Notes: generated by a model from the letters alone, not told the origin. 64,000 nt of DNA from Dromiciops gliroides (GCF_019393635.1 NC_057864.1:87620382-87684381); one strand, 5' to 3'. Positions 33,001 through 39,884 are shown, counted from the stretch's first letter. Numbers and translations are program-made.

Positions 33001-34049
33001 TTGAGCTTAAAATAGATAAAGGGCCTCTAAGTCAGTTAAAATGCATTCTGATTGAATTTGAATTTGATGATTTAAAAATGCTCTATTATGTTATGTTTGC
33101 TCACATGCATGTTTTTTCCTTTCTATTCCAAGATCTTAATTTAAAAACAATTATGATGAATGTGAAAGTAGTCTATAAAGACACATCAGAGATTGCAAAT
33201 CCTTAAAAGAATAATTGCATTTATATTTTTGCATTTATTGCATTTATATTTTATTTTGCTGGGACCATTTGTCCACTATATATCACAGAGAGCACTGTCA
33301 TATCCTTTATGTGGCTGCCTACCTCTTCTCAGAAATTAATGGTTATCTTTCCTTATTTTAAGTTGATTATAAGTGTTTTATCTTAAAGGGCAGCTCCATT
33401 ACCTAATAGACTAGTAACTCTGGAAGGGATATTTTGTGGGTATCTTCACATCCTCTCTTACAAGCCTAAACTTTGCATCATTGATTATTTTTCCTTTTGG
33501 CTTCAGGCATTGATAATTCTTATTAAAATGGAATTAGTCAGAATTTTTTTTCCTTTGAACAACTTAATTTATAGGTAAATTAACAAAGATTTGGGCTGGA
33601 TGAGTTAAGTTATAGTCCATGAAAGATAAGTTCCTGTTGGGAAGAGGCTGTGCTGGCATCTCTGATGTTACAGGTTTTAGAACAGGACCATCTAGAAAAA
33701 GAAACACCTAAAAGAAGGAAAAATGAGAGAAAAACTGACCTTGTCTTTTTCAAAATCAAGCCCATTGATAGCTCTGATCTTCATTATCCAGGTTAACCTT
33801 GACTTTCACACCAAAGAAATAATTTTTAAGAGCATCTCCCAACCCACCATCCACCTTTTTGATGCTGCTCAAAGCAGAGTTTATCGACTTATGGAGCAAG
33901 ATAGTTATACACGCTTTCTGAAATCTGACATCTATTTGGACTTAATAAATGGAAGACCCTTGAGAACAACAAATCTTCGACGGCGATCACGTTCATTTAC
34001 CTTCAATGAATTCCCAGATGAAAAACCAGATCTTGCCATTTGGCTATAA
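17062..34049 (+). CDS. RGS18: RGS18, regulator of G-protein signalling 18 (five coding exons, complete)
   Basis: Coding exons are 17062-17180, 17750-17851, 19052-19113, 29605-29771 and 33792-34049. All introns are GT-AG and phases join to 708 nt, 235 residues, the same length as I recall for human RGS18. RGS18 is a small R4-family GAP that speeds GTP hydrolysis on Gi and Gq alpha subunits, mainly in platelets, megakaryocytes and other blood cells. The RGS domain covers about residues 86-202, with ENIEFWVACEDF at 111-122, N152, and D187/S188/R191 in the DSYTRFLKS stretch; these match the G-alpha contact positions known from RGS4. The start has A at -3 and G at +4, and its first residues (MEKPLVFFSQLNM) follow the human N-terminus without gaps. 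S49 in RNRLS and S216/S218 in RRRSRSF match the human 14-3-3 sites. No frameshift or stop is present. RGS18 fits better than RGS1, 2, 13 or 21 because of both termini. Confidence 0.96.
17181..17749 (+). other. RGS18 intron 1
   Basis: A 569-bp GT-AG intron, AT-rich, with no repeat that I recognise. Confidence 0.85.
17750..17851 (+). CDS. RGS18: RGS18 coding exon 2 (residues 40-73)
   Basis: Acceptor CTATTACAG|A; donor ATAAG|GTGAAT. It encodes GKEKRNRLSLLLQKPEFHED and following residues, nearly identical to the human segment. The serine of RNRLS is residue 49, equal in number to the human S49 14-3-3 site. The C-terminal part of the exon (NPGSSENLAKGI) is less conserved. Length 102 nt, phase kept. 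Confidence 0.93.
17852..19051 (+). other. RGS18 intron 2
   Basis: A 1.2-kb GT-AG intron with no recognisable SINE or LINE. A perfect 20-bp palindrome lies at 18973-18992, close to exon 3. Confidence 0.85.
18973..18992. promoter_or_regulatory. Perfect 20-bp palindrome in RGS18 intron 2
   Basis: CACTTAACATATGTTAAGTG equals its own reverse complement. It contains two inverted CACTTAA sites (NKX-type word) and a central CATATG E-box. It lies 60 bp before exon 3. Function is unknown. Confidence 0.3.
19052..19113 (+). CDS. RGS18: RGS18 coding exon 3 (residues 74-94 plus 1 nt)
   Basis: Acceptor TTGAACAG|T; donor CATAAAG|GTTAGT. It encodes VSPEEAVKWGESFDKLLSHK, the first helices of the RGS domain. 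The stretch matches human RGS18 at all but the last residue as I recall it. The exon is 62 nt, too short to be seen as an open frame on its own. Confidence 0.93.
20050..20163 (+). repeat. MIR relic, left part, split by a SINE
   Basis: CACTATGGGTATTATCCTAT and TTTTATAGGTGAGGAAACTG. The remainder (GATAGAGTCAGGATTCAGGA) continues after the SINE at about 20338-20390. Confidence 0.7.
20181..20336 (+). repeat. WSINE1-type SINE with perfect 17-bp target duplication
   Basis: GGGGCAGCTAGGTGGCGCAG head, GAGTTCAAATCC B box, ACTGCCTCACT plus an A16 tail. The duplication ATAAATGATAGAGTCAG is at 20164-20180 and 20337-20353, inside a MIR relic. Confidence 0.96.
20405..20580 (+). repeat. MIR/THER relic
   Basis: ATAGAATCATGGAACCAGGA, ACATCTAGCCCAAGCCACTT, TTTATAGATGAAACTAAGAC and ACTTGTCCAAGTTCACATGG, the order of a MIR-type element. 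Confidence 0.65.
20936..21080 (+). repeat. Head of an ancient dispersed repeat (L2-like)
   Basis: AGTCAACAAGCATGTATTAA, GCTTACTATGTTATGCTAAA and ACTGGAGATACAAAGAAAAG, matching 13495, 22340, 40375 and 51600. Confidence 0.55.
21601..21725 (+). repeat. L2 3'-end relic
   Basis: CCATTAGAATGGGAGCTCCT, TTAGCATAGTGCCTGGCACA and GATGCTTAATAAATTCTTGT. A clear L2 tail. Confidence 0.8.
21980..22070 (+). repeat. MIR fragment
   Basis: TTGGGATTAGGCAACCTAGG, CCGCCACTTACTGCTGT, TTAGGCAAATTACACAG. The 5' half of MIR. Confidence 0.55.
22103..22335 (-). repeat. SINE with RTE/BovB-like tail (MAR type)
   Basis: TTGCTGTTCATTTATTTTTC, TTTTGACCCCATTTGGGTCA, TTCTACAGATGAGGAAACTG, TTAGATTTGAACTCAGGAAG. Reverse orientation, inside an older L2-like repeat. 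Confidence 0.8.
22340..23215 (+). repeat. Long ancient dispersed repeat, most complete copy
   Basis: The head (CATCTACTGGGTTAAGCACT, GGGATACAAAGGCAAAAATA) is interrupted by a TG microsatellite. The body follows with AGAATTCCTGATGTTGGAGG, GAAGGGCTTTACATGCCCAA, GTGGGGAGAGACTTGAGAAA and AATAATTCAGGCAAGAGGTG. Diverged partial copies lie at 28560, 32330 and 48460. I recognise the pattern as a common old mammalian repeat but cannot name it with confidence. Confidence 0.6.
22412..22500 (+). repeat. (TG)n microsatellite with GA interruption
   Basis: TG tract broken once by TATG and ending with GAGAGAGAG and more TG. Confidence 0.95.
23405..23600 (+). repeat. MIR relic(s)
   Basis: CTTAGTTTCCTTATCTGTAA and AAATGAGGTATATGAACAAG, followed by TGTGAGGTAGGCAGTCCAAG-like MIR core. 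Possibly two fragments. Confidence 0.6.
23847..23982 (+). repeat. WSINE1-type SINE ending in a TA microsatellite
   Basis: GGGCAGCTAGGTGGCACAGT, GAGTTCAAATCC, GCAAATCACTTAACACCCAT. Its A-rich tail is replaced by (TA)n. Short flanking match ATAATTGG (23837-23844, 24057-24064). Confidence 0.92.
23983..24055. repeat. (TA)n microsatellite, SINE-derived tail
   Basis: More than 70 nt of uninterrupted TA at the 3' end of the SINE at 23847. Confidence 0.97.
24235..24430 (+). repeat. MIR relic
   Basis: TTATAGAGCACTTTATGGGC, TTTATCCTCATAACAAAGGT, GATTTGCCCAATGTTACATA and AACCAAGATTTAAGCCCAGT. Near full-length but diverged. Confidence 0.7.
24661..24809 (-). repeat. WSINE1-type SINE with perfect 15-bp target duplication
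   Basis: Poly(T), GGGCAATGGGGGGTAAAGTG, ACACAGCTAGTAAGTGTCAA and CACCACCTAGCCGCCCC. The duplication CACCCACCTTTCTTT is at 24646-24660 and 24810-24824. Confidence 0.95.
26384..26447. repeat. Imperfect inverted repeat of TG/TA/CA
   Basis: A left arm ATGCATATGTGTGTGTA and a right arm TACACACACACATATGCAT flank TG and TA runs. It could extrude a hairpin or adopt Z-DNA. Confidence 0.7.
26480..26740 (+). repeat. MIR/THER CORE-SINE, near full length
   Basis: GTCAGGGAGATGTGAATTCA, TTAGCTGTGTGACCCTGGGA, CAATTTCCTTAACTTTATGA, GTTGTTGTAAGGATCAAATA and AACACCAGGCATACAGTAGA in consensus order. Confidence 0.8.
26741..28281. other. Intronic AT-rich sequence
   Basis: Contains AAACA-type runs at 27030-27090, TA/TG simple sequence at 27700-27780 and a CTT-rich run at 28030-28055. 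No recognised element or exon. Confidence 0.4.
28295..28463 (+). repeat. WSINE1-type SINE with perfect 13-bp target duplication
   Basis: GGGGCAGCTAGGTGGCACAG, GAGTTCAAATCC and AATTGTCTCACT with a long A-rich tail. The duplication ACAAAATGAATTC is at 28282-28294 and 28464-28476. Confidence 0.95.
28560..28800 (+). repeat. Partial copy of the long ancient repeat
   Basis: GGAGCCAGGAGTAAAGGAAT, TTCTAAGCATGGGAAATAGT, AAGAACATCAAGAAGGCTAC and GATTGGAAAGGTAGGGTCAG. It aligns by eye with 22670-22860. Confidence 0.55.
28860..28975. repeat. TA/TG/CA simple-sequence tract
   Basis: Mixed TATATG, ACACAT and TGTATG units with partial inverted symmetry. Directly followed by a MIR relic. Confidence 0.8.
28978..29125 (+). 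repeat. MIR relic
   Basis: CCTCACAACATCCCTGGGAG, TTTTACAGATGAGGAAATTG, AACTTACCCAGGGCTATATA and CCCGTACTCCTGATTCCAGA. Confidence 0.75.
29605..29771 (+). CDS. RGS18: RGS18 coding exon 4 (residues 95-150)
   Basis: Acceptor TTTATTGGTAG|AT after a pyrimidine tract; donor CAGGAG|GTATAG. It encodes the RGS core from DGLNVFTRFLKTEFSEEN to the NDAPQE segment. It includes the FWVACEDF signature and the loop leading to the G-alpha contact asparagine in exon 5. Length 167 nt. Confidence 0.95.
31043..31206 (+). repeat. WSINE1-type SINE, cluster member 1
   Basis: GGGGCAGCTAGATGGCACAG head, GAGTTCAAATCC, CCCCAATTGCCCCAC plus a long A-rich tail. The 13-bp duplication AAAATTTAGGGTG is at about 31030-31042 and 31207-31219. 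Confidence 0.94.
31221..31377 (+). repeat. WSINE1-type SINE, cluster member 2
   Basis: GGGCCAGCTAGGTGGTGCTA head, GAGTTCAAATCTAGCCTCAG and GGGCAAGTCATTTAACCTTC. More diverged than its neighbours, so probably the oldest of the three. Confidence 0.92.
31400..31557 (+). repeat. WSINE1-type SINE, cluster member 3
   Basis: GGGGCAGCTAGGTGGTTCAG, GAGTTCAAATCCAGCCTCAG and TTGCTTCAC plus an A-rich tail. The perfect 15-bp duplication GAACATAGTGGTGAA is at 31385-31399 and 31558-31572. Confidence 0.95.
31636..31885 (+). repeat. THER/MIR-type SINE, cluster member 4
   Basis: GCAGCTAGGTGGCGCAGTGG head, then a MIR-like 3' part: TTGGTCAAGTCACAATTTCT, ATATAAATGGGGTGGGGATG and TATTTATAACGTGTTTTGCA. Partly deleted in the centre. 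Confidence 0.75.
32330..33050 (+). repeat. Partial copy of the long ancient repeat
   Basis: AGGCCTCATTCAAGAGGTGG, AGTGGAACCTTAGAAGAAAC, GGGTGAGAAAGAGTGAAGAG, GAATGCCTTTGAGGGTAGGA and CATTTTGTACATGTTGAGCT. It overlaps the body at 22640-23215 and extends past its 3' limit. Confidence 0.5.
33792..34049 (+). CDS. RGS18: RGS18 coding exon 5 with stop codon (residues 151-235)
   Basis: Acceptor CATTATCCAG|GTTAAC; stop TAA at 34047-34049. It encodes VNLDFHTKE (N152), the FDAAQSRVYRLMEQDSYTRFL helix, DIYLDL closing the RGS box, then an arginine-rich tail RRRSRSF and the terminal LAIWL, close to the human VAIWL ending. S216 and S218 lie in the tail. Confidence 0.96.
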   Translation, partial: VNLDFHTKEIIFKSISQPTIHLFDAAQSRVYRLMEQDSYTRFLKSDIYLDLINGRPLRTTNLRRRSRSFTFNEFPDEKPDLAIWL

Positions 34050-35133
34050 AAAAACAAAACAAAACAAAACTTAATTTTACTCATGCATCATGGTAAGTTA
34101 TTCCAACATGGTCCATATAATATTGGCTGTTTATATTTATAAATTGAATCAATTTAAATTTGTCATGTGGGTGAATTTAAAAACCTATTTGGGAATACTT
34201 CTCACAGTAAAAGGATGCAGTGCAATGGGTATTGTGTCCATATATACCTCCATTTAAGAAAAAAAAAACCCTTCAATATACAATTAAAAAAAAAGAATTC
34301 TCAATGTATGGGAAGAGTGATAATTACATATTAAGTGGGACAAAGGATAAGATCTGCAAAAACATAATAGTTTGTAAAAATGTTTGTGTATGTATATATA
34401 TGTGTGTGTGTATAGATATGCAAATATTCCATATTTTATATTAAATTTAAAAAATTGTAATGTTCAGAAAAACAAGATAAAATAGGACATATAAGAACTA
34501 GCCCTAGAATAACTAAGACCTGGGTTTAATTCCTGCCTCTGGATAGGAGTACAAATAGGAAATAAAGAATGGACATGTGATTTCACTGATGAAAGAAACT
34601 TCTGGATGAGTAAATTCCCTCTGTAATGCAACTTATAATCTTTGAGTTGCCCTATGAGTAGTATTTTTTAAAGAAACTATATAATGATTGTAATCCATAT
34701 TGCCTTGAATATGACTCACATATGAATCTTTAATAAGGAATAGAACTAATATATAGACATATGCTTTATTTTAGAAGTAATTAATTTTCAATATTGCATG
34801 GCATTAATGTCTATATTTGAATGATACTGTACAATTAGCTTTCACATCTTCATGTACTTAAAATGTAGAGAAAAATTAAAGAATTTATGTTAAAAGTTTC
34901 ATCTTTATTATTCAATCTACTTTGATTTATTACTTGCTAAAATTAGTTGCTGTTCATTCATTATCAATTAAACTTAATATATATGTAATTATTGTTATAC
35001 TTTATTGAATATACTGTTTTTCCATCACCGATTTTAATAGTAAGTAAACTTTCTATTTTGAAAAGTAGCAACATTTGACTTTTTGTCTTTCCAAGATCCC
35101 TTAAAATTACAAGTTTTATTTTTGTGTTTTTTC

Positions 35134-35142
35134 TTATTTATT
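35134..35142 (+). promoter_or_regulatory. AU-rich element nonamer in the RGS18 3' UTR
   Basis: TTATTTATT within a run of T-rich sequence. This nonamer is the classical core of mRNA-destabilising AU-rich elements. One copy only, so the effect is uncertain. Confidence 0.35.
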
Positions 35143-35323
35143 GTTTTTTCATCTATAAGACACAATTATTGCTTTTTATGCAGCTGGTGGAAACTTGATT
35201 ATGGACAGCTATGCCTTCATCCATATAACATGGATCAAGACTAACAACATGTTTCTCATATCCTGATCAGTCCTTTTATGTGATAATAGCCTTCAGAATC
35301 TAGCAACCTATTCATTGTTCATC

Positions 35324-35329
35324 AATAAA
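35324..35329 (+). terminator. Candidate RGS18 polyadenylation signal AATAAA
   Basis: A canonical hexamer about 1.28 kb after the stop codon, followed by TG-rich sequence. It lies just before a half-L1-like element that would not be expected in the mature UTR. Earlier hexamers at 34561 and 34875 are alternatives. Confidence 0.45.
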
Positions 35330-36440
35330 CTCTATATGAGTCATCAAAGTGTCCTTGCCAATATACTAAATATGGTGGAGTTTTCCTCAAATACTACTTT
35401 TGTCTCAATGATCTTGTTGTCTTGGGTGGTGAGGCTGAGAGCAGATACCAGAATGAACAATTTGATAGATTGAATGAGAATCTAGAAGATTAATTCAAAA
35501 TGTATGAATATCATAGACACATAATGTCCTTTGAAGACAATTTTTTTGCCTTTTTATGTCCAGTTAGGTACTTAATCATATTGAATTGAATTGAGTAACA
35601 TAAATAACAATCTCAAAATTGTGCCTCTTTGAAAATTAAAATGGGCATTTATGCATGTATTCATACAATTATGTGTACATGTATACAATGAATTTTTTTT
35701 AGCAACAAACATTTATTTTATTTTTCCAGTTACATGTAAAGGTAGTTTTCAACATTCATTTTCATAAAATTCAGAGTTCCAAATTTTTCTCTCTCCCTCC
35801 CTCCCTTTCCTCCCCCCTCCACAAGATTACAACCAGGTTATATATGTAGAATCTGTAAGTTTTCTTTTATCATTTCTTTCTATGGGGATGGATAGTAAGC
35901 TTCCTCATTAATTCCTTGGGATTGTCTTGGATCATTGCATTGCTGAGACTAGTTAAGTCATTCAAAATTGCTCATTGAACAATACTGCTGTCACTATGCA
36001 CAATGTCCTCCCAGCTCTGCTCACTTCATTATATATCAATGTTCATTAGTCTTTCCAGGTTTTTCTGGGACCATCCTCTTTGTCATTTCCTATAGTACAA
36101 GACTATTCCACCACTATCATATAGCACAGCTTCTTCCATCATTCCTCAATTGATACATTTTCTCTCGATTCTCAATTCTTAGCCTCTACAAAGAGTTGCT
36201 ATAAATATTTTTGTACAATTTTTCCACCTTTCCTCTTTTTCATGATTACTAATTGTTAACCATTTGCCTTCCATCCTATTCCCTTCCCCATAATATTTAT
36301 TCTATTATCCCTCTTCTTTCATCCTATCACTCTTCAAAAGGGATTTGCTTCTGTCTGTCCCCTCCCCCACTCTGCCCTTCCTTCTTTTGCTCCTCTCTCT
36401 TTATCCCCTTCCCCTCCTATTTTCCTGCAGGGTTAGAGAG

Positions 36441-36660
36441 ATTACTCCACCCTATTGAGTGTGTACATCATTCCCTCCTTGAGCCAATTCTAATGAGATT
36501 GAGCCAATTCTGATGAATGTTAGGCTCATTTACTGCCCAGATTAAATATATTACTCCACCCAGTTGGGTGTGTGTGTGTGTTACTCCCTCCTTAAGGCAA
36601 CTCTGATGAGTTTAAGGTTTTTGAGCCTTTTCTGATGAGTGTAAAATTCATTTACTGCCC
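36441..36660 (-). repeat. Two ~110-bp tandem repeats in the HAL1-like 3' region
   Basis: Each unit has, on the + strand, ATTACTCCACCC..TTG.GTGTGT, CTCCCTCCTT, (A)ACTCTGATGAG or CCAATTCTGATGA, and CATTTACTGCCC. Unit one is about 36441-36538 and unit two about 36551-36660. Confidence 0.75.
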
Positions 36661-36795
36661 TGCTCCTCTCCCATCTCTTCCCCCACTCCATAAGCCTTTT
36701 CCTGTTTCTTTCATGTAGGATTTCACCTCTGCCCTTCCCCCTCCCCCAATGCATCCTGCTCACCCCTCAATTTAACCCTAAAGATGTCATCATGG

Positions 36796-36922
36796 GGTAG
36801 CTAGGCAACACAGTGGACAAAGCATCACCCCTGGACCCAGGGGGATCCCAGACAAAACCAGGCCTCAAACACAAGACAGTCACCTACTGTATGAACCCAG
36901 GTATGTCCCCCAAGTCCAATTT
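36796..36922 (+). repeat. Diverged SINE inside the HAL1-like element
   Basis: GGGGTAGCTAGGCAACACAG head, AAGCATCACCCCTGGACCCA and CAGGCCTCAAACACAAGACA match the WSINE1 frame, but the B box is badly altered. It is opposite in orientation to the host element and carries many T-to-C and G-to-A type differences. Confidence 0.7.
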
Positions 36923-36959
36923 TTTATAGTTCTCTAGAGTCTTGTATTTGAAAGTCAAA

Positions 36960-37895
36960 TTAGTCATTCAGTTCAGGACTTTTCATCGCAAATATCTGAA
37001 AGTCCTCTTTTTCATTAAAGTCCTGTTTTTTCCCCTGAGAGATTACACTGAATTTTGCTGGGTACCTGATTCTTGGTTGTAAACCCAATTCCTTTGCCCT
37101 CTGGAATATCATGTTCCATGCCCTCCGGTCCTTTAATGTAGAAACTGCTAGATCTTGTGTTATCCTGACTGGGGCTCCACAGTACTTGAATTCTTTCTTT
37201 TTGGCAGCTTGCAATATTTTCTCCTTGACCTGAGAGCTCTGGAATTTGGCTATAATATTCCTAGGAGTTTTCCTTTTGGGATATCTTTCTGGAGGTGATT
37301 GGTGGATTCTTTCAATTTCTATTTTAGCTTCTTCTTCTAGAATTTCAGGGCAATTTTCCCTGAAAATATCTCAGAAGATGATATCTAAGCTCTTTCCTCA
37401 ATCATGGTTTTCAGGTAGACCAATAATTTTCAGATGATCTCTTCTGGACCTATTTTCCAGGTCAGCAGTTTTTCCAAGAAGATATTTCACATTGCTCTCT
37501 ATTTTTTTATTCATTTGGATTTGCTTTATTGTCTTGGTTTCTCATAAAGTCACTGGTTTCCATTTGTTCAATCCTCATTCTTAGGCAATTGTTTTCATCA
37601 GAGAGCTTTTGTACCTCCTTTTCCATTTGGCCAATTTGACTTTTCAAACTGTTGACTTTTTTCTCATGTTTTTCCTGCATCACCCTCATTTCTCTTTCCA
37701 TTTTTCCTCTACCTCTCTAACTTTATCTTCAAACTACTTTTTGAGCACCTCTATGGCCTGAGACCAATTCATATTTTTCTTGGAAGCTTTAGATATAGGG
37801 GCCCTGATGTTGACATCTTCCGCTAAGGGTGCAGCTCGTTCTTCCTTGTTACTGAAGAAACTTTCTATGGTCCTCACCTTTCTCTGTCTGCTCAT
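36960..37895 (-). pseudogene. L1 ORF1 (RNA-binding chaperone) pseudogene
   Basis: The start ATG at 37893-37895 opens MSRQRKVRTIESFF. A coiled coil follows around 37507-37701 (MEREMRVMQEKHEKK, IGQMEKEVQKLSDENN). The C-terminal domain at 36960-37214 includes KEKILQAAKKKEFKY, LAVSTLKDRRAWN and RIRYPAKFSVISQG, close to the L1 ORF1p C-terminal domain. The stop is TAA at 36960-36962. At least one in-frame stop and frameshifts break it, so it is dead. The total of about 312 codons is near the usual ORF1 length. Confidence 0.85.
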
Positions 37896-38686
37896 CTTGC
37901 CTTTCTTTTACTTGCCTTTTAGCTCCTTAAAGTGGGGCACTGTTTCCAGGCTGCAGTATCCCAAGCTTAAGTCCCAGGTGGTATGATTTAAGGAGGATCA
38001 GGTTCTTCACTCTCCTGGCCTGTTTCCTGGTCTGTAGATGACTCCAGACCAACTTGCTAATCAACCATCTTTGTATGTTGTGGTTGTTAGCTCCAACAAG
38101 CCTGTGCCCCTCCCCCACCTGGGCCACTGCTACTCGAGCCTACCTCCTGGTTCTCAGCAGGGGTGTAAAATCCAAGTTCTGCCTTAGCACCAGCATGGAT
38201 CCCTGTAGTCTCCCTCCTGCCCAGGGCTCAGCCCTCACACCAGACTGTGAACTTAGTTCCAGATGACACTGGTGCTTCAGATGATTCAGAGGCTCTGGGG
38301 GGGGTCTCCCTCTCTGGTGAGGCCTTCCTGGGACTGGATCTGTGTCAGGGTGACTGTGGGGTTGGGCTCAACTCCTGTATCAGCACAGCAGCTCCCTCCT
38401 TCTGACCTTCTAAGCCATTCTTGGTTAGAAGATGATTTCAGCACATTCTTCTGTGAATTTTGCTGCTCTGGGCATTTTCCTATGGCATTATTTGGATGTT
38501 TTTTGGAGTGATCGTGTCATGCCTTCTAGAGCTCACTGCCTTTCCTCCACCATCTTGGCTCCGTTCCCCCCCTTCTCACTTTATACATTGAAATTTAAAA
38601 TGCATTGCCATGTTCACATTTTCTATGAATTAAATGTATTTTTATCTTCTTCCATAATATCTGAATGCAGGGAATGGTTATCAACA

Positions 38687-38930
38687 TCTAGGTAGGGCAG
38701 TAGATGAGACAATGGGTATGGAATGGCTCAAATCTAGCATGAGACAACAGTTGAGTGATTTTGAGCAAGTTGTTTACCCTCTGCTTGCCTCATTTTCCTC
38801 AACTATACAAAGGGTATCATAATAGCACCTATTTCCTAGGGTTGTAAGGATCAAATGGGATGATATTTGTAAAGTTCTTACTACAGTGCCTGGCACATAG
38901 TAGGTATGTAATAAATATTTGTTCTTTCCC
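38687..38930 (+). repeat. MIR/THER CORE-SINE, near full length
   Basis: GTAGGGCAGTAGATGAGACA, GAGCAAGTTGTTTACCCTCT, TCCTCAACTATACAAAGGGT, AGGGTTGTAAGGATCAAATG and CTACAGTGCCTGGCACATAG in order. Confidence 0.8.
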
Positions 38931-38979
38931 TCCTTCCCTAATCCCCAAAAGATTGTGTGCCCATATGAAAGGAGATTGT

Positions 38980-39880
38980 GTCAGGAAGTATAGCCTCTAA
39001 TTGAAGGGAGAGTTGTGGAAATAAGGAGGACTATGTGGGGAAGGTTATACATGGGAGAAGTTTCATAGATATTACTCACTATAGAGATGAGGGAGGTAAC
39101 CACCCATAAAGCTGACTTTGATGGAGGAGGCTAAAAAGGGTTAACAGGTAACGTAAGACATGAGTTCTTATCAACTGTAGCTAAAAAGGGGTTACCCTAA
39201 GGAAAAATCAAATCAAAACAAAACAAAACAAACAAACAAAAACAGTTAACCTAAGACTTGATCAATAGTAGCCAAAAGGGTTAACAGATAAAATAATCAT
39301 TTTAAAAGGCTTAACAAAGAAACTAAGGTTTGAGACTTTGTCAACAGTACAGTAACCAAGAGGGTTTGAGTACCCATCAATCACCACTATCAACAGAAGC
39401 CTAAGGAGACAGTAACCAGGGACCATTAAGCATTAATAGCCATTAATATTCTTAGATGAAAGGAAGCAGAAACTGTGCCTAGAAACCCCCTGGCTCTGAA
39501 CAAATTTAAGCATGTCTTTATGAACATGAATAGAAAGACCAAATGTGTTCTTAAGTTCACCTTGTGATATTTAAACACCCAAAACATACCCCTAGTGAGA
39601 AAGGTACCTGCCTTGGGGGACGTCTTACTACCCCAGGAAGTCTAAAATAGGATGTGAACCTCCCACAAGGAGGAGATAAAGACAATGAGGAAGTAATCTA
39701 CTTTTCTCACTATAAATATCATTATTTTCCTCTCCCTATTTGAGATACTTTTCTCCTTGGTGTCTTCCTGTGGTAATCACAGTCTGTTACTAAAACTTGG
39801 GAAACTGATTCACTGAGTCTTGTAATTCTATGGTACACCTCACGATCAATTTGATCAATTAAACCCACCTCCCACTTGAT
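38980..39880 (+). mobile_element. Probable endogenous retroviral LTR (solo)
   Basis: The left part (39118-39420) has imperfect repeats built on AAAAGGGTTAAC and CTAAGACTTGATCAA-type words, like U3 enhancer repeats. A TATAAATA box is at 39711-39718, followed by a CT-rich region and AACTTGGGAAACTGATTCAC, TGAGTCTTGTAATTCTATGG, which I associate with mammalian LTR R/U5 segments. No clear TG...CA ends or target duplication were found, so borders are rough. No viral coding sequence adjoins it. Confidence 0.5.
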
Positions 39881-39884
39881 TTAG

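Larger units (their letters stand above)
29772..33791 (+). other. RGS18 intron 4 (4.0 kb)
   Basis: GT-AG intron. 29772-31029 is AT-rich with TATG and GATA-like simple sequence. 31030-31885 is a SINE cluster. 32330-33050 is a diverged long repeat. 33051-33791 is unremarkable unique-looking sequence. Confidence 0.85.
34050..35350 (+). other. RGS18: Probable RGS18 3' UTR
   Basis: Non-coding, AT-rich and contiguous with the stop codon. Candidate poly(A) signals are AATAAA at 34561, ATTAAA at 34875 and AATAAA at 35324. The last gives a 3' UTR of about 1.3 kb, in line with the human mRNA size I recall. An AU-rich nonamer TTATTTATT lies at 35134-35142. A small MIR-like scrap is near 34490-34550. 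The true end needs transcript data. Confidence 0.55.
35693..38574 (-). mobile_element. Half-L1-like (HAL1-type) retrotransposon, ORF1 only
   Basis: Read on the minus strand it has an L1-like 5' end with the YY1-type word GCCAAGATGGTGG (38547-38559), a 5' leader of about 680 bp, a decayed ORF1 (36960-37895), and a 3' region of about 1.2 kb. The 3' region ends in a tail (35701-35830) matching the L1 3' end at 54640-54765. No trace of ORF2 endonuclease or reverse transcriptase lies between ORF1 and the tail. Half-L1 elements are known in mammals and move using L1 enzymes. A simple internal deletion of a full L1 is the alternative. Confidence 0.7.

Noticed and set aside
35693..38574. Several frames (35968, 36253, 37246, 37780, 38054, 38263) as separate genes
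   Set aside because: All lie antisense or out of frame within one half-L1-like element.
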